Shown: positions 33,125 through 43,388, numbered from the stretch's first letter. The stretch: DNA of 63,745 nt from Branchiostoma floridae (GCF_000003815.2 NC_049997.1:2886485-2950229), one strand, 5' to 3'. Notes: a model not told the origin generated them from the letters alone. Program-made: numbers and translations.

Positions 33125-36100
33125 GTCAGTGTTAAGATTTTAATGTACATTTTTTGTATTTCCAGTCGCTAGTCGGGGTTGAGAAGAATATTGTTTACAT
33201 TACAAGGGGTTTTCCATTGTGAATCCCTCAAAGAGTTAGTATGTGAAAATCATGATGTGAAAAAAAAATGTGAAAAAGAAACAAAATTAGACATGTGCAC
33301 AGCATAACTTGAATATGTACATTATTTTGAACTTTTGTTTTTTGTCTTTCGCCTGTTCATGGCTTGAAAATGCAACACTATCACATTAAATCAACTTTAT
33401 TTGTGTTTTTTACATTGAAAATGTTTATTTCAAATTAACTTTAACTTTTCATTAATTTGTAATGGTTCCAATATTAAGTAACTTCATATTTCTATCTTCC
33501 AGGGCCCAGGTGGCATGCCTTTACAGCGACCACTTCAGTCTCCCCACTCCCTTCCCCCTGGCCCCCACCCCCCTCCTCCTGGCCCCCACCCCCCTCCAGG
33601 ATTCCACAACGCCCGACCCGGAATGTCCACCCCACCCCCTCAACACCCCCTCCCTCGCGGCCACCCCACCCCTCCCATGCGCCCGCCCTTCCCCAGAACA
33701 CCCCTCCGTCCCGGAATGGTTGGTCCCATGGGGTTCTCCCCCCACATGATGAGAGGAGGAGAGCGGATGTCACCACACATGATGAGAGGGGGGGACAGGG
33801 TGTCGTCCCCTGGTCCGGGCCCTGGCCCTGGGCTCATGCCATTTATGCCAAGATCACCCTTCCAACATGGGTAAGTCTGCCCTCCCCTCATCTGTTTGCA
33901 ATAGGAATTTGTTTGTTTGTTTGAACCTTTGTTTATTCATGAAAGCTCAAATCGGCCTGCAGGCCCCTTTACATTGAGGTCGTGAGGGAAGAGGCAAGGG
34001 TCCGACAAAGTATATAACAGAGATACAGTCTGCATCATTTAAAGTCCTAATGAGTCTTATAAGTCTATACAGTTATAGTTTATACACAGATGTTACATAC
34101 ATGGTACAAATACATAATAGTGAGAGCTGCTTTATGATTTGATCCGTTCATTTCGGTCGTTTCCCTTACTTTAAGAGACACCTGTAAATGGACCATTTAC
34201 TAGGATTGTCTCATCTCCAATATGAAAAGTGGTGTGTTGGCCAACAAAGTAGTGCCAAAGGCCAAAAAGCAATTACTCAAGCAACTTGATCTGAATTTGG
34301 TCACACATTTCAGACAACTATCCGAAACTGATGATGATTTTTTTGGAAAACATACCGTCTCCTATTAGAGTCCTAATCTTATTTTGTGACAAGTTGATTG
34401 CGATTTAGTTTGGCTGAGCATTTTTTTTAATTTTTCAGAACAAAAGAATCCTTTTTGCCTGTATTTTTGCATGTATTATACAAAGTTTGTTTATTTTTTC
34501 ATAAGATCTCATGTTTCTCCTGTTGTGTTTATCCAGTAGAATGCCCCCTCCCCCCCACCAGGGCCCCCCTGGCGGCTCCCCTATGAATGACACGGCGCTG
34601 TTACACCCCTACCATCGGCAGATCCTACAGCAGAGGGAACAGCAGTTCAGGCAGAGGCAGAGAGGGTACAGAAACTGAACTAACTTATCTACCTATCTTT
34701 GTTACTTAGCAATTTGTTTGAAACCCATTATGAATGGATAGATCGATGGTTGGATGGATGGATGGATTAATGAAAGGATGGATGGATAAATGGATGGATG
34801 AATATATAATTTATGATTTATTAGCATGTCTTGTGGCTAAGTTGCCCAGCCCACATGGGCTTAGAAGACACCAAAACAAGAAGAGAAAAATTCCAGAGTC
34901 AAATCAAATGGAACATATTAGTAATATCTTGTTAATGAAAATCCAACTAAAAACTAGAGTTCGGCGACCTCATACCTCCATGAAAATTTAAAGCTTTCGT
35001 AACTTTCATGCAATTGACTAACACATTAACATAATTTATGCATGGTTTTGTTCATCATTGACTAACGTACACATGTCACAGTTATAAAATTCCCATTATT
35101 AATCATAAAGCGGTTTTGCAATTTTTACATAAATTATGCAAATAAGTTCCTCATTACCATATTTGGTATCTGCTTATATTCCACCTATCGTAATTAACAT
35201 GTGTTACATGTATTGAGGTCCAGTTATTGAAAACAATGGAACTATACAATTTCCTCATTAATTATGCAAATTAAGTCCTCATTTGCATAACATGTATATC
35301 ATTATGAACATCTTTGCCTAAGCTACCCGCATGCCTAAAATGCAGGCAATCCATCGTTTCTTTCTGCAGTTATCCTCTTTGGAGTGTCTTGACAAAAACA
35401 CCCATGCAGTTCCACAATTAAATGTTAGGGGGCTGAAACTTGCCCCACTTTTTCATGATACCAAAAGCTATCTACCACCAAAATATCAAAACCATAGCAT
35501 GTCTGGAACAAGAGATACATTGAAAAAAATGCAATGATAGAATATTCTCATTAATTATGCAAATGTAATCCTGTTTTGCATAATTAGTATCTTATCTTGT
35601 AAAACATTGTCTAAGGTACCTACATACGAAAAATGATGAAAATCCGTTGTTCCCTTCTTGAGTTATCGTCTTCAGAAGTTTTTGACAAAAATGCCCCTGC
35701 TTTCCCAAAACTAGACGCTAGGGGGCCCAAACTTATGTCACTTATTTCTGAGCACAAGAGCTATCTAAAACTTAAAAATCGTGACCATAGCTTGCTCAGA
35801 ACACGAGATAGCAAACCCGGAAGTTGCGCTGCAGTACCAAGGGAAGCCGCTAGGGGGACCAAAATCTAATCATTTCCAGCTTTCATCACACCCTACCAAC
35901 ACACCAAGTATGAAACCAATCCACCAAGCCGTTCTTGAGTTATTTTGTTTACACACAGACAGACACACAGACAGACACACAGACACACAGACAAACACAG
36001 GGTAAAATATAACCTCCATGAAATTTCATGGAGGTAAGGAGGTAATAATTATAGTGATAGCAGCATTTGAAAAGTGGTACTTCATACAGTCATGTAGGTT

Positions 36101-39100
36101 GATTAAAGAATTTGGGGTCTTGGTCAACCAAAAATCTTTTTTTGGGTCACACCTACAAATGTATTTATTTCCTTTCAATTAAATATCGGACATGACTTTA
36201 CCATAATTATCTTTATTGCTCCCTTAAAACCCAGTGGCCACCACCCCGGCGGGCGGGGCATGCCCGGACCTGGTCCCCATGGTAACCGGAACTGGCGTGA
36301 CGGGCCGGGAGGGTTCCATGGCGGGGAGCCTCGTGACGAGTACGCGGGCCTGATGACTCAGCGTGAGAAGGAGTGGGTGGTGAAGATCCAGATGTTACAG
36401 CTACAGAGCAGCAACCCCATGATGGAGGACTACTACTATCAGGTTAGTAATTAGGGGAGTACTACTATCAGGTTAGTAGTTAGGAGTGGGTGGTGAAGAT
36501 CCAGATGTTACAGCTACAGAGCAGCAACCCCATGATGGAGGACTACTACTATCAGGTTAGTAATTAGGGGAGTACTACTATCAGGTTAGTAGTTAGGGGA
36601 GTACTACTATCAGGTTAGTAATTAGGGGAGTACTACTATCAGGTTAGTAGTTAGGGGAGTACTACTATCAGGTTAGTAATTAGGGAGTACTACTATCAGG
36701 TTAGTAGTTAGGGAGTACTACTATCAGGTTAGTAATTAGGGAGTACTACTATCAGGTTATTAATTAGGGGAGTACTACTATCAGGTTAGTAATGAGGGGA
36801 GTACTACTATCAGGTTAGTAATTAGGGGAGTACTACTATCAGGTTAGTAGTTAGGAAAGTACTACTATCAGGTTAGTAAATAGGGGAGTACTACTATCCG
36901 GTTAGTAATTAGAAGTGGGTGGTGAAGATCCAGATGTTACAGCTACAGAGCAGCAACCCAAAGAAAAAAATAGACCTGAAAAAAATCAGGTTGTATTGAA
37001 CAGTCAATGTAAAGTTAGAATAATATATAAAAAGTAAAACATCTGCTTTATTCCTAAGCATACATGTCAGATATGTTATAAAAATATATTGCATTTGGTT
37101 GGAGTGAACAACATAAGATTAGAATATTTGAAAAGTAAAACTTGATATCATCTGCTTTATTCCCAGTTATACATATTGTATTTGGTTGTGGAGTAAACAA
37201 TGTAAAATTTAAATGATGTATAAAAATATAACTTAAGTCTTGGTGTTACATGTATCTGCTTAATTCTTAAGCCTATATCGCAGATATGTTGTTTGTTTGG
37301 AGTGAACGACATAAAACTAGAATTGTTTTTAAAAAATGAAACTATGTTGTTGCCAGGCCTACATGTCTAAGAAGATGGCCCAGGAGGCAGAGAGACCCCC
37401 CTCCCAGGGTACCAGTGGGGAGGGGGATGGACCTGGCTCCAGCCCCCCGAAACTCATCACCCCCCAACTTAAACAAGAACACAAGACTTATAAACCAGGT
37501 AGGGAAATATCACTAGTATTAAGAATCATGAAAAACAGTATGTGTAGTGACTACTGTACAGAAGGACATAGTAGGAGATAAGAAAGCATGATTTTTTATA
37601 ATGTAGATATTGCATATTACGTAAAAGTATAACTTTGAAGACAACAAAAATTACACAAAATGGAAGAAAATTGTTCTTTACTCTGAAATTCGTTGAGTAA
37701 TCTTTCAAACCCCTCAGTGCCGCAACAGTGCCCCTTGTACAGTGAGCTAACATGTTAGGGGTGAAGCATTTGTCCATTTTTGCCCTTTTACAGTACTGTA
37801 ACAGGATAAATTAAATACACATGAGCAAGAATTATTCTCTTTGCTCTTCTTTCGAGCACACGCTTGGGCGAGTGTCAGTCTCGATTGTCAACAACCCTCG
37901 CAAGCAGATCGACTTTGTTTCCCTTGTGTTGGAACAAAGCTCAAAACTGTTAACCATGTACATGTATATTACAGTTATGAATTATTCTCTCTGATCTTCA
38001 GCCCATTTTGAGCACACCCTTGGGCGAGTGTCAGTCTCGATTGTCAACAACCCTCGCAAGCAGATCGACTTTGTTTCCCTTGTGTTGGAACAAAGCTCAA
38101 AACTGTTAACCATGTACATGTATATTATAGTTATGATTATTCTCTCCGTTCTTCAGCCCATTTTGAGCACACCCTCGGACAAGTGTCTGTCTCGAGCGTG
38201 AACAACCCTCGGAAGCTGATCGACTTTGTTTCCCTTGTGTTGGAACAAAGCTCAAAACTGTTAAACCACAAAGTCCAAAATGTACATATAGAATACAACA
38301 CGATGTATTCCGTATCGCCCAAGGTATCAGCCCGACCGCGGGTCGGATCGCCCGAAGGCCGGAGGGTGATCCGACCCGCGGGAGGGCTGAGACCGAGGGT
38401 GATGCGGAATACACCGTGTTGTATTTTATTTATGTCATACCCACCTGAGAAAACCCATGTTTTGATGCGAAATGCGCCAGAAGTTGAACAAATTTGGTGC
38501 CCTCGAAAAAAACAGCGTTGCAACAGTAATGTTCCAATGTCCAAATCAGGTATTCGAACTTTCGATGGCGCCGTACTCGGCCCACTCGAAACAGTTCGAT
38601 TTATTCGAATGGAGCCTGTGTGATAACCCCGGGCCGTACGGAAAGTTATCAGCCGGTCCGAAACACCCGTATCGAACGTTTTTGCGTCACGGGTATGACA
38701 TAAATGACTGTATACTGTAATCGTAATTGTTCCCTCTGTTCTTCAGCCCATTTCGAGCACACCCTCGGGCGAGTGTCCGTCTCGAGCGTGAACAACCCTC
38801 GGAAGCTGATCGACTTCGCGGCCCACGCAGAGGAGGACCACGACATGAAGTCTGGTATCGGGAAGGACCACCGGCGCCGGGAGCTGCTGCTGCTGATAGA
38901 GAAAACTTACTCTGTCATGCTGGAGCTAGAGGACATCGAGAAAAAAGTCATGAGTGTTTCTGAGGAAGAAAGGTTTGTCAGATTTTCTGCATTTGTATTT
39001 AATATTGGAAATGAGGTGATTAAGTGACTCTCTTCATCTTTTGCACAGTCTGATAGCGGTTTTTCACAGGGCTGATTTAAAGTTGTATTTTGTAGCTTAT

Positions 39101-42100
39101 TATCTATAATAACACCCTAGTAACATCTACTAGATGTTGCAACTGCTTAGCAATCAAATATTGGAAGACATCCAGGAAACAAGATTTGCCATATAATAGT
39201 TACTCAAGCAACTGGATATGATTGGGGAAAAGCATAAGTCAAACTAATTTTCCATCATATCCAGTTGCTTGAATAAATATTTGTCAGATTGCTGTACAAG
39301 TTTCATAGACAAAGAATGAAGTTGTTGTCTTTTACATGACATTGTACACTCACTCATTGTACATCATTCTTTTACATTATGCATTAAAATCCAGTGACTT
39401 TGTGATATGTAAGTGAATGAATGAATGATTTATTGCTCCAAGCATACTTTAGTAGACTTAAAATCATATTTTTTGCAAAGCCTGTAGCCAATAGCACAGT
39501 ATTTTTATAGGAGACAAAAATCATGCACTGTCCATAACATAACATACTTACATTTTTCTCTACAGGAGAAGTCTCCTAGAGGCCAGGATAGGGATGGTTC
39601 ACCAGATCTACAACAACTTTGGGCTTACAGCTGATGGAAGGTTTGTGATAACTGGAATAATAATACTAACAGTATATGGAGAATAGGCTGAAATACAATG
39701 TACTGTATTTAGAAATGCAAAGGTACTTCAGAAAGTAGTTTGCAGGGTTGCAAGTTTTCTAAAATCCACTTGTCCTATCGGGCAAGCACATAAAAAATGT
39801 ACTTGCCCGAACCAATTTTTCACTTGCCCAAAATTCAAATGTCACTGTTACTAGTATATGCATTTTAACTTCCAGCAATGGAATTCTCTGTAGACAATTG
39901 CTTGATGTCACAAAAAGTAACAAGTATATCAAAATTGCACTAAAATCAATGGAAAAATCTTACTTGCCCGATCGGACAAGTGGGGTAGGACATGCACTTG
40001 CCCGAACAGCACTTTCACTTGCCCTGGACAATAGGGCTAGTGGACTTGTTTATCCCTGGTTTGCATGTTTGGGCAGGGTAAAAGAAACTGCACTAGAAAG
40101 CCCCTTTGTTGTAGAAAATGGTATTAAGTTTATATCAAATTGTGCTTTGTTGCTACGAACTGTACTTAGCTTGTTGAAGCATGAATGTACAATAAAGGCC
40201 TTTCATTCATTATGTCATCATCAGTACTTTAACTGGTGGACAGGTTTTTGAAAGGTAGGTAGGGAGACAGGAAACACAACATTTTCTTCCCTTGGCTTAA
40301 CGAAAATTGTTAGAAAATGAAACGATGAAGATGCCAAATTTTGAAAAACATTCCAATCCTTTCGTCCAGCAATGATGACCAGTTTCTCCACTGGATGTGT
40401 ATCCGGAAGGGGAAGTCTCTGGTGGGGCGCGTCCTTCCCATCCTGCCCCGGGACAACGCAGCGACCGTGGTCACCTGTGTGCTACGGAACCTCGCTATCC
40501 TTATTAGGAAGGACACTCAGGATGAGGTTAGTCGTTAATCTGTTTGTAGCTTTATTTAGAGATGTTAAAAAGCATCCTCTAGATTGCTCTAAGCACTGCT
40601 TGCAGCTTGTCGTGTCAAAGTTCTGTGTGACGGGTCGTTCATTGTAATATAGCCTAAACTGCAAGCAGATCCTATGGTAGCACAAGGTAAGCAGTGCTGC
40701 AGTGCCACCTAGCTTAAACTGTGAATACTGCAGCCCTGGTGCTAAGGCACAAAGGACAAACTGTTCAAAAGCATTGAGAACTTCCCGTTCCTGACTTATT
40801 TTGTTCATGACAGTGTTAGAGTGCTGTGCAAATTACATGACACAGAAACAACAAATACATGATTGTATACATTTCTAGTTTATAAACCAGGGCTCGAAAT
40901 ACTGGGTGCATGTGCACCCAGGTGCACCCAAAATTGGAGTTGTGCACCCAATTATTTTCTGTGGGTGCACAGGGTGCACCCAAATATTTTCTTGGATTTA
41001 TGTAAAACTATGTAAAGATACCAAAGTATACTAGTATACATCATATTCTTGACATCTAAGTGTTAGAAAGATAATAAGTATGTCTGTCATGGTACATTGT
41101 ACTTGTTTAAGAATTTGATAGTATGTAACTAGGTTTTGTTATTAGGTTTTTCTGACATTCTACTTAAATTCAAGTGGTGCACCCAAAAGTTTTTTGGTGC
41201 ACCCAATTTTTTAAGCTGGGTGCACCAGTGCACCTAATCCCCAAAATGAATTTCGAGCCCTGTAAACAGAATTAAAACATTTTCCCAGTACCATTTCTCC
41301 CACTACCTGTTCTCTTCAGTCAGCCATGTCTTTAGGACCACCTTAACATCTTCCAACATGCTGTTTATTGGATTGTCTGTTTATTTGTTTGTTTATTTAT
41401 TTACAGTTCCTCACCTGTTGTCCTCTGTCAGCCATGTCATCAGGAACTCCCATCTGAACCACCTTACCTCATTCCTACAGGCTGTGTTTATGGTTGCTTA
41501 TTTGTTTATTTATTTGTTTTTTTTATTTACAGATGCTCCCTCACCTGTCGTCCTCGGTCAGTCATGTGATCAGGAACTCCCATCTGGACCACCTTACCTC
41601 GTTCCTACAGGCCATCATACAGGGGAATGATGGGGCAAACCTTACTGCAGCTGTACAGAACAAGGTAATGCTAGAAACAAGCTGTTAAAACACAACTTAG
41701 AATAAGTGGTTCAAACGTATATTGTATGTTTTTGTATCCAATTTCAATTTTTCTTGAATTAACATTTAAGCTCAAGCAGACAAAATCATAAACATTTACG
41801 AATGGTATTTTTACAGATGTATATGGGTAGTAACATATACTGTACAAATGTACTTCCTCTATATTCTGCAAAATGGGGAATGATATTGTGCAAAGGTAAT
41901 GCTGACAAAAGATTACGATAATGTTGAACTTGGTGGTGTAAATGCACAAATGAACTTTGGAGATACCATAGTTGAGGTTTGCTGGCTGTGTCTTGTACCC
42001 TCCAATTCGGTATGTACATTGTGGGTCCGAAGACTGAAACCCAACATAAGAAGACATATAAAGTCAGAATGTTGAATTTTGTGTACTGATTGCTGATACT

Positions 42101-43268
42101 TATTATCAGACCTCACTGAAATTATAATATTGATTTGTTCTGACTGTATTTTGTGTCCCTAGTTTGGCATGTCTGTCCTGTGTTCCCTGCTGACCAGAGC
42201 AGAGACCCTGTTTAACACAGATGTGGACACGCCCTTGGAGGAAGAGGCTCTATGGTAGGTATTATGGGGCTAAGTTATAAGCTAATGTCAGTCACTCCAT
42301 AATGTTTCTTACCAGGAAATTAATTCCTTTTGATCACAAGAAGGATGGGAGAAACTTTGTGGCATTTTTCTTTCTCTTCTTTTACAAACAATTCTTCTTT
42401 TTTCTAGTCACTTTGCATTTTAGAATCTCTCGTAAGCTGTGTCTAGGTGCTTTACAGAAGGAGAAGAATATACTAGGAAAACTTAGATGCAAAAACACCT
42501 TGTGAAGCTCATAAGCACTTTTTAGTGGTTCCTTACTTTTTTCCCATTAACCAAAGAATCCTGTCTATACTGAGCACCTGTCCACATTTGCAAGATTGGC
42601 CTTCTTGAACGAATGTATTTCTATACAAATGTATTTTGCTCTTTTCCCAGGGGAGACCTTGTTGGGCAGGTGTGTAAAGAGCTCCTGTCTGTACCAGAAG
42701 CTAACCTGGCCTCGCCTGTCAAACCTCCCACCGGTATCACCAACCACGTGTCACGCTTTGTGGACAAACAGACGTCAACAGCGCTGGAACAAAGGCTCAG
42801 GTATACTAGCCCTATAAGATAACTGACAGGTTATAAGAGACATGTTCCAGATAAGTACATTTTTTTATGAGTAAACATGACAGCTAGTTTAGAGCCTAAC
42901 CCCGGCTTAGAAAAAAAGTTCTTTTGAGAAGTTCATAATCATTGTCACTGTGATAACAAAGATGTACTTGCATGAAAGATAGAATACATGTAATATTTGC
43001 TCCATTTGCTTCTCCAAGACTTGTATGATTTGTAAGATTTGATGTTCTAAAAGAACATTGTATATTTTGTACAACCTTTTATGTTCATTAAATCTTGCTG
43101 ATATGTATTGTTACAGTAGTAGAATGTTATCAGGAAATGTGGCATATTGGTGTCATTGATGCCACAAGCAATTAATAAAGGTTGTATATAGTATTTCTTT
43201 TTCTTTTCATTGTTAATTTTAAAAATTCACTGACTTCTTTTCCTTTCAGGTCTCTACACGGTGTTTGA
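26077..43268 (+). CDS. PATL1: PATL1: PAT1 homolog, mRNA decapping scaffold (16 exons, 829 aa)
   Basis: Sixteen GT-AG exons splice to one 2490-nt frame encoding 829 aa; human PATL1 is 770 aa. Exons: 26077-26115, 27228-27318, 28087-28361, 29970-30089, 32858-33124, 33503-33870, 34537-34665, 36235-36442, 37357-37498, 38747-38972, 39566-39640, 40370-40526, 41533-41664, 42163-42254, 42651-42800, 43250-43268. PAT1 proteins act in cytoplasmic P-bodies and link the helicase DDX6, the Lsm1-7 ring and the DCP1-DCP2 decapping enzyme on deadenylated mRNA. The start codon has a good context (GCCATGG), and its [13 protein letters not shown] opening is typical of invertebrate PAT1. Introns are swollen by mobile elements, and exons 3, 8, 10 and 13 have partial tandem copies beside them. 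All phases join without a break, so the gene should be functional. Confidence 0.95.
26696..26870. mobile_element. Small TIR element (MITE-like) in PATL1 intron 1
   Basis: CCAAGCAGATGTTGTGGAGG at the left and CCTCCGCAACATCTGCTTGG at the right are inverted repeats (about 24 bp, few mismatches) bounding 175 bp without coding. CCAAGCAGATG also occurs at 24220, within copy C of the unclassified element. A target-site duplication is not clear, so the superfamily is unassigned. Confidence 0.7.
28422..28500 (+). repeat. Tandem copy of the PATL1 exon 3 end and its splice donor
   Basis: GCCTCGCCCCCTGCACTGCT, then GCAGGCAGAAACTTTG and a GTATGT donor, repeat the exon 3 end (28326-28361, ...CTGCTGCAGGCGGAAACGTTG/GTATGA) and 45 bp of the following intron (CTGTCTATGGTATCA, GCCTGAGTTCTTAGTAT). 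The frame read past the true donor stops at once (GTA TGA), so use of this second donor would give a truncated product. Confidence 0.85.
28533..28640 (+). repeat. Dispersed intronic repeat also present at 42515-42600
   Basis: Shares TGGTTTCTTA...TTTCCCATT, AAGAATCCTGTCTA and ACCACCTGTCCACAT with the PATL1 intron 14 stretch 42515-42600, in the same orientation. Just after it, a 25-bp direct duplication (GCAAGTTTCAACCACAAAA) sits at 28767-28813. Family not identified. Confidence 0.5.
28907..29931. mobile_element. pogo/Tigger-like non-autonomous DNA transposon
   Basis: Ends are CAGTGGAAGCCGCTTATTAG at the left and AATAGCTAGTTTCCACTG at the right, each flanked by TA (28905-28906 and 29932-29933). 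CAGTGGAA-type ends with a TA target duplication are characteristic of the Tc1/mariner-pogo group. The 1025-bp interior has no transposase frame. It lies in PATL1 intron 3, ending 38 bp before exon 4. Confidence 0.65.
30120..30965 (+). repeat. Tandem duplication in PATL1 intron 4
   Basis: GTTCTGTCCTTTTCTCCTCT, CAGCAGATCTGGTGTT and (after the LINE insert) TTTTAACCATGTAGAACATA...CAGGCTTCTTTGC are repeated at 30770-30960 as GTTCTGTCCTTTTCTTCTCT, CAACAGATCTGGTGTT and TTTTAACCATGTATTATCCA...CAGGCTTCTTTGC. The first copy starts just after exon 4, so this is another duplication next to a splice donor. The LINE at 30206 inserted into the first copy only. Confidence 0.75.
30206..30636 (-). mobile_element. 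5'-truncated LINE insertion with 11-bp target-site duplication
   Basis: A T run (poly(A) on the minus strand) starts the insert, which is flanked by TGTTCCTTCTT at 30195-30205 and 30637-30647. This is the signature of target-primed reverse transcription. The 431-bp body has no ORF of use and probably represents a LINE 3' end. It interrupts one copy of a duplicated intron segment in PATL1 intron 4. Confidence 0.8.
31131..32654. mobile_element. 1.5-kb TIR element with CTAAG target-site duplication
   Basis: The ends are inverted repeats of about 43 bp with few mismatches (left GGACCGTACGGCGTTTAGTG, right CGCTAAATGCCGTACTGTCC). They are flanked by CTAAG at 31126-31130 and 32655-32659. Subterminal arrays of the motif TTTTTTGCTAGGCCCTCCCC occur inverted at both ends (three per end). 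The interior has about three diverged tandem units near 31960-32520 (GAAATCTTGACCCTC..., ATTTTGCTGGCAGA). It has no transposase. Members with this architecture are often non-autonomous hAT-like elements, but the class is inferred. Confidence 0.75.
33503..36442 (+). CDS. PATL1: PATL1 exons 6-8: proline-rich region and conserved KIQMLQLQ block
   Basis: Exon 6 (residues ~265-387) is very rich in Pro, Gly and Met, with [13 protein letters not shown] and a direct repeat [19 protein letters not shown]. Exon 7 carries [16 protein letters not shown], matching the vertebrate HPQHRRLLHQRQQQ segment. Exon 8 carries [20 protein letters not shown] then [14 protein letters not shown], the most conserved central block of the family, ending at residue 499. 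The GC content of exon 6 far exceeds that of the surrounding introns. Open frames on its opposite strand are shadows. Confidence 0.93.
33915..34090 (-). mobile_element. Probable LINE 3'-end fragment
   Basis: TTTGTTTATTCATGAAAGCT followed by CGGCCTGCAGGCCCCTTTAC resembles the 3' end of CR1/L2-like elements read on the minus strand. It has no coding remnant. It lies in PATL1 intron 6. The rest of that intron, to 34536, shows no recognised feature. Confidence 0.35.
34733..34802. repeat. (GGAT)n microsatellite
   Basis: An imperfect GGAT/GGATAAAT tract in PATL1 intron 7. A chance open frame across it is not a gene. Confidence 0.9.
34955..36040 (-). mobile_element. Unclassified non-autonomous element, copy D (full length, reverse)
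   Basis: Reads on the minus strand from the hairpin CCTCCATGAAATTTCATGGA (36014-36033) through an (ACAG)n/(ACAC)n tract (35952-35998) to GGAGGTATGAGGTCGCCGAA and CTCTAG at 34955. It is the best match to copies A and B, including three inverted ATGCAAA/TTTGCAT pairs. It inserted into PATL1 intron 7. Short frames inside it are not genes. Confidence 0.7.
36428..36962 (+). repeat. Minisatellite made of the PATL1 exon 8 end plus its splice donor
   Basis: The 28/29-bp unit TACTACTATCAGGTTAGTAA plus TTAGGGGAG is repeated about 15 times. The first copy is the real exon 8 end (YYYQ) and donor CAG/GTTAGT at 36440-36448. Two longer units (36485-36541 and 36906-36959) also repeat 50-75 bp of upstream exon (GTGGGTGGTGAAGATCCAGA...). 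Nearly all units keep CAG/GTTAGT; one has CCG and one GTTATT. Translating past the first donor gives V-S-N-stop. Confidence 0.95.
37357..43268 (+). CDS. PATL1: PATL1 exons 9-16: PAT1 C-terminal helical domain
   Basis: Exon 9 has [16 protein letters not shown], exon 10 [17 protein letters not shown] and [16 protein letters not shown], exon 12 [20 protein letters not shown] and LIRKDTQDE, exon 13 LTAAVQNK, exon 15 [13 protein letters not shown] and SRFVDKQ. The last exon adds only five residues (SLHGV) and a stop at 43266-43268. This is the alpha-helical repeat domain that contacts Lsm1-7 and DCP2 in PAT1 proteins. Exon 10 is the real copy of an exon that has three partial duplicates upstream. 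Confidence 0.95.
37831..38270 (+). repeat. Three tandem partial copies of PATL1 exon 10 with acceptors
   Basis: Units start near 37831, 37981 and 38136, about 150-155 bp apart. Each holds TCGAGCACAC/TTTTGAGCACAC..., GGGCGAGTGTCAGTCTCGA, AACAACCCTCGCAAGCAGAT, then TTTGTTTCCCTTGTGTTGGA. Copies 2 and 3 keep the CTTCAG acceptor of the true exon at 38747. They match about the first 75 bp of exon 10 and then diverge without a usable donor. Copy 3 is closest to the true exon. Splicing to a copy would lead to a premature stop. Confidence 0.9.
38291..38705. mobile_element. Composite palindromic/TIR element in PATL1 intron 9
   Basis: The left part (38291-38425) is an inverted repeat: AATACAACACGATGTATTCC at the left and GGAATACACCGTGTTGTATT at the right. 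The right part (38428-38705) is bounded by perfect 15-bp inverted repeats ATTTATGTCATACCC / GGGTATGACATAAAT. It lies between the third duplicate of exon 10 and the real exon, so it could be younger than the duplication. No coding is present and the class is unknown. Confidence 0.55.
39743..40058. mobile_element. CAGGG-ended non-autonomous element with 5-bp TSD
   Basis: The ends CAGGGTTGCAAGT and TGTTTATCCCTG are flanked by GTTTG at 39738-39742 and 40059-40063. The interior has inverted CTTGTCCTATCGGGCAAG / CTTGCCCGATCGGACAAG motifs. It lies in PATL1 intron 11. The CAGGG terminus with a 5-bp duplication is shared with 40888-41262 and 56007-56357, and suggests an hAT-related transposase with an unusual cut length. 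Confidence 0.65.
40888..41262 (+). mobile_element. CAGGGCTCGAAAT-ended element with 5-bp TSD, copy 1
   Basis: Perfect 13-bp TIRs CAGGGCTCGAAAT / ATTTCGAGCCCTG are flanked by TAAAC (40883-40887, 41263-41267). Multiple GGTGCACCCA motifs lie inside both ends in inverted order. It is 375 bp with no coding, in PATL1 intron 12. A reverse-oriented relative is inside the LINE in FUZ intron 5. Confidence 0.85.
41308..41532 (+). repeat. Two decayed tandem copies of PATL1 exon 13 with acceptor tracts
   Basis: 41407-41485 follows a TTTATTTACAG acceptor and repeats most of exon 13 (CTGTTGTCCTCTGTCAGCCA, AGGAACTCCCATCTGAACCA, TACAGGCTG) with a TGA where the true exon has CTGGAC. 41308-41358 is an older, shorter copy. 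The real exon starts at 41533 after the same TTTATTTACAG tract. Confidence 0.88.
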
Positions 43269-43388
43269 TATGACACGTAATGTGGCCAGGGGACGGCTCG
43301 CAATTCACGGAAGAAAATCAAGCAACAAAGTCCAAAGACGAAGGGTCCTTTAAGTTGTATTATTATTGAAAAGAAATCATGATATGGT

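Noticed and set aside
33492-33891. Long open frames antisense to PATL1 exon 6
   Set aside because: They are shadows of a GC- and Pro-rich exon and have no domain or splice context.
36428-36962. Regular short repeats that could suggest a CRISPR-like array
   Set aside because: Units are contiguous without unique spacers, derive from the exon 8 junction, and the genome is eukaryotic.
38137-38623. Frames of about 100-146 codons on both strands in PATL1 intron 9
   Set aside because: They arise from the exon 10 duplicates and the palindromic element, without codon conservation between copies.
41358-41630. A 90-codon plus-strand frame with hydrophobic N-terminus before PATL1 exon 13
   Set aside because: The hydrophobic part is the (TTTA/TTTG)n pyrimidine tract and the rest is the exon 13 duplicate in another frame.
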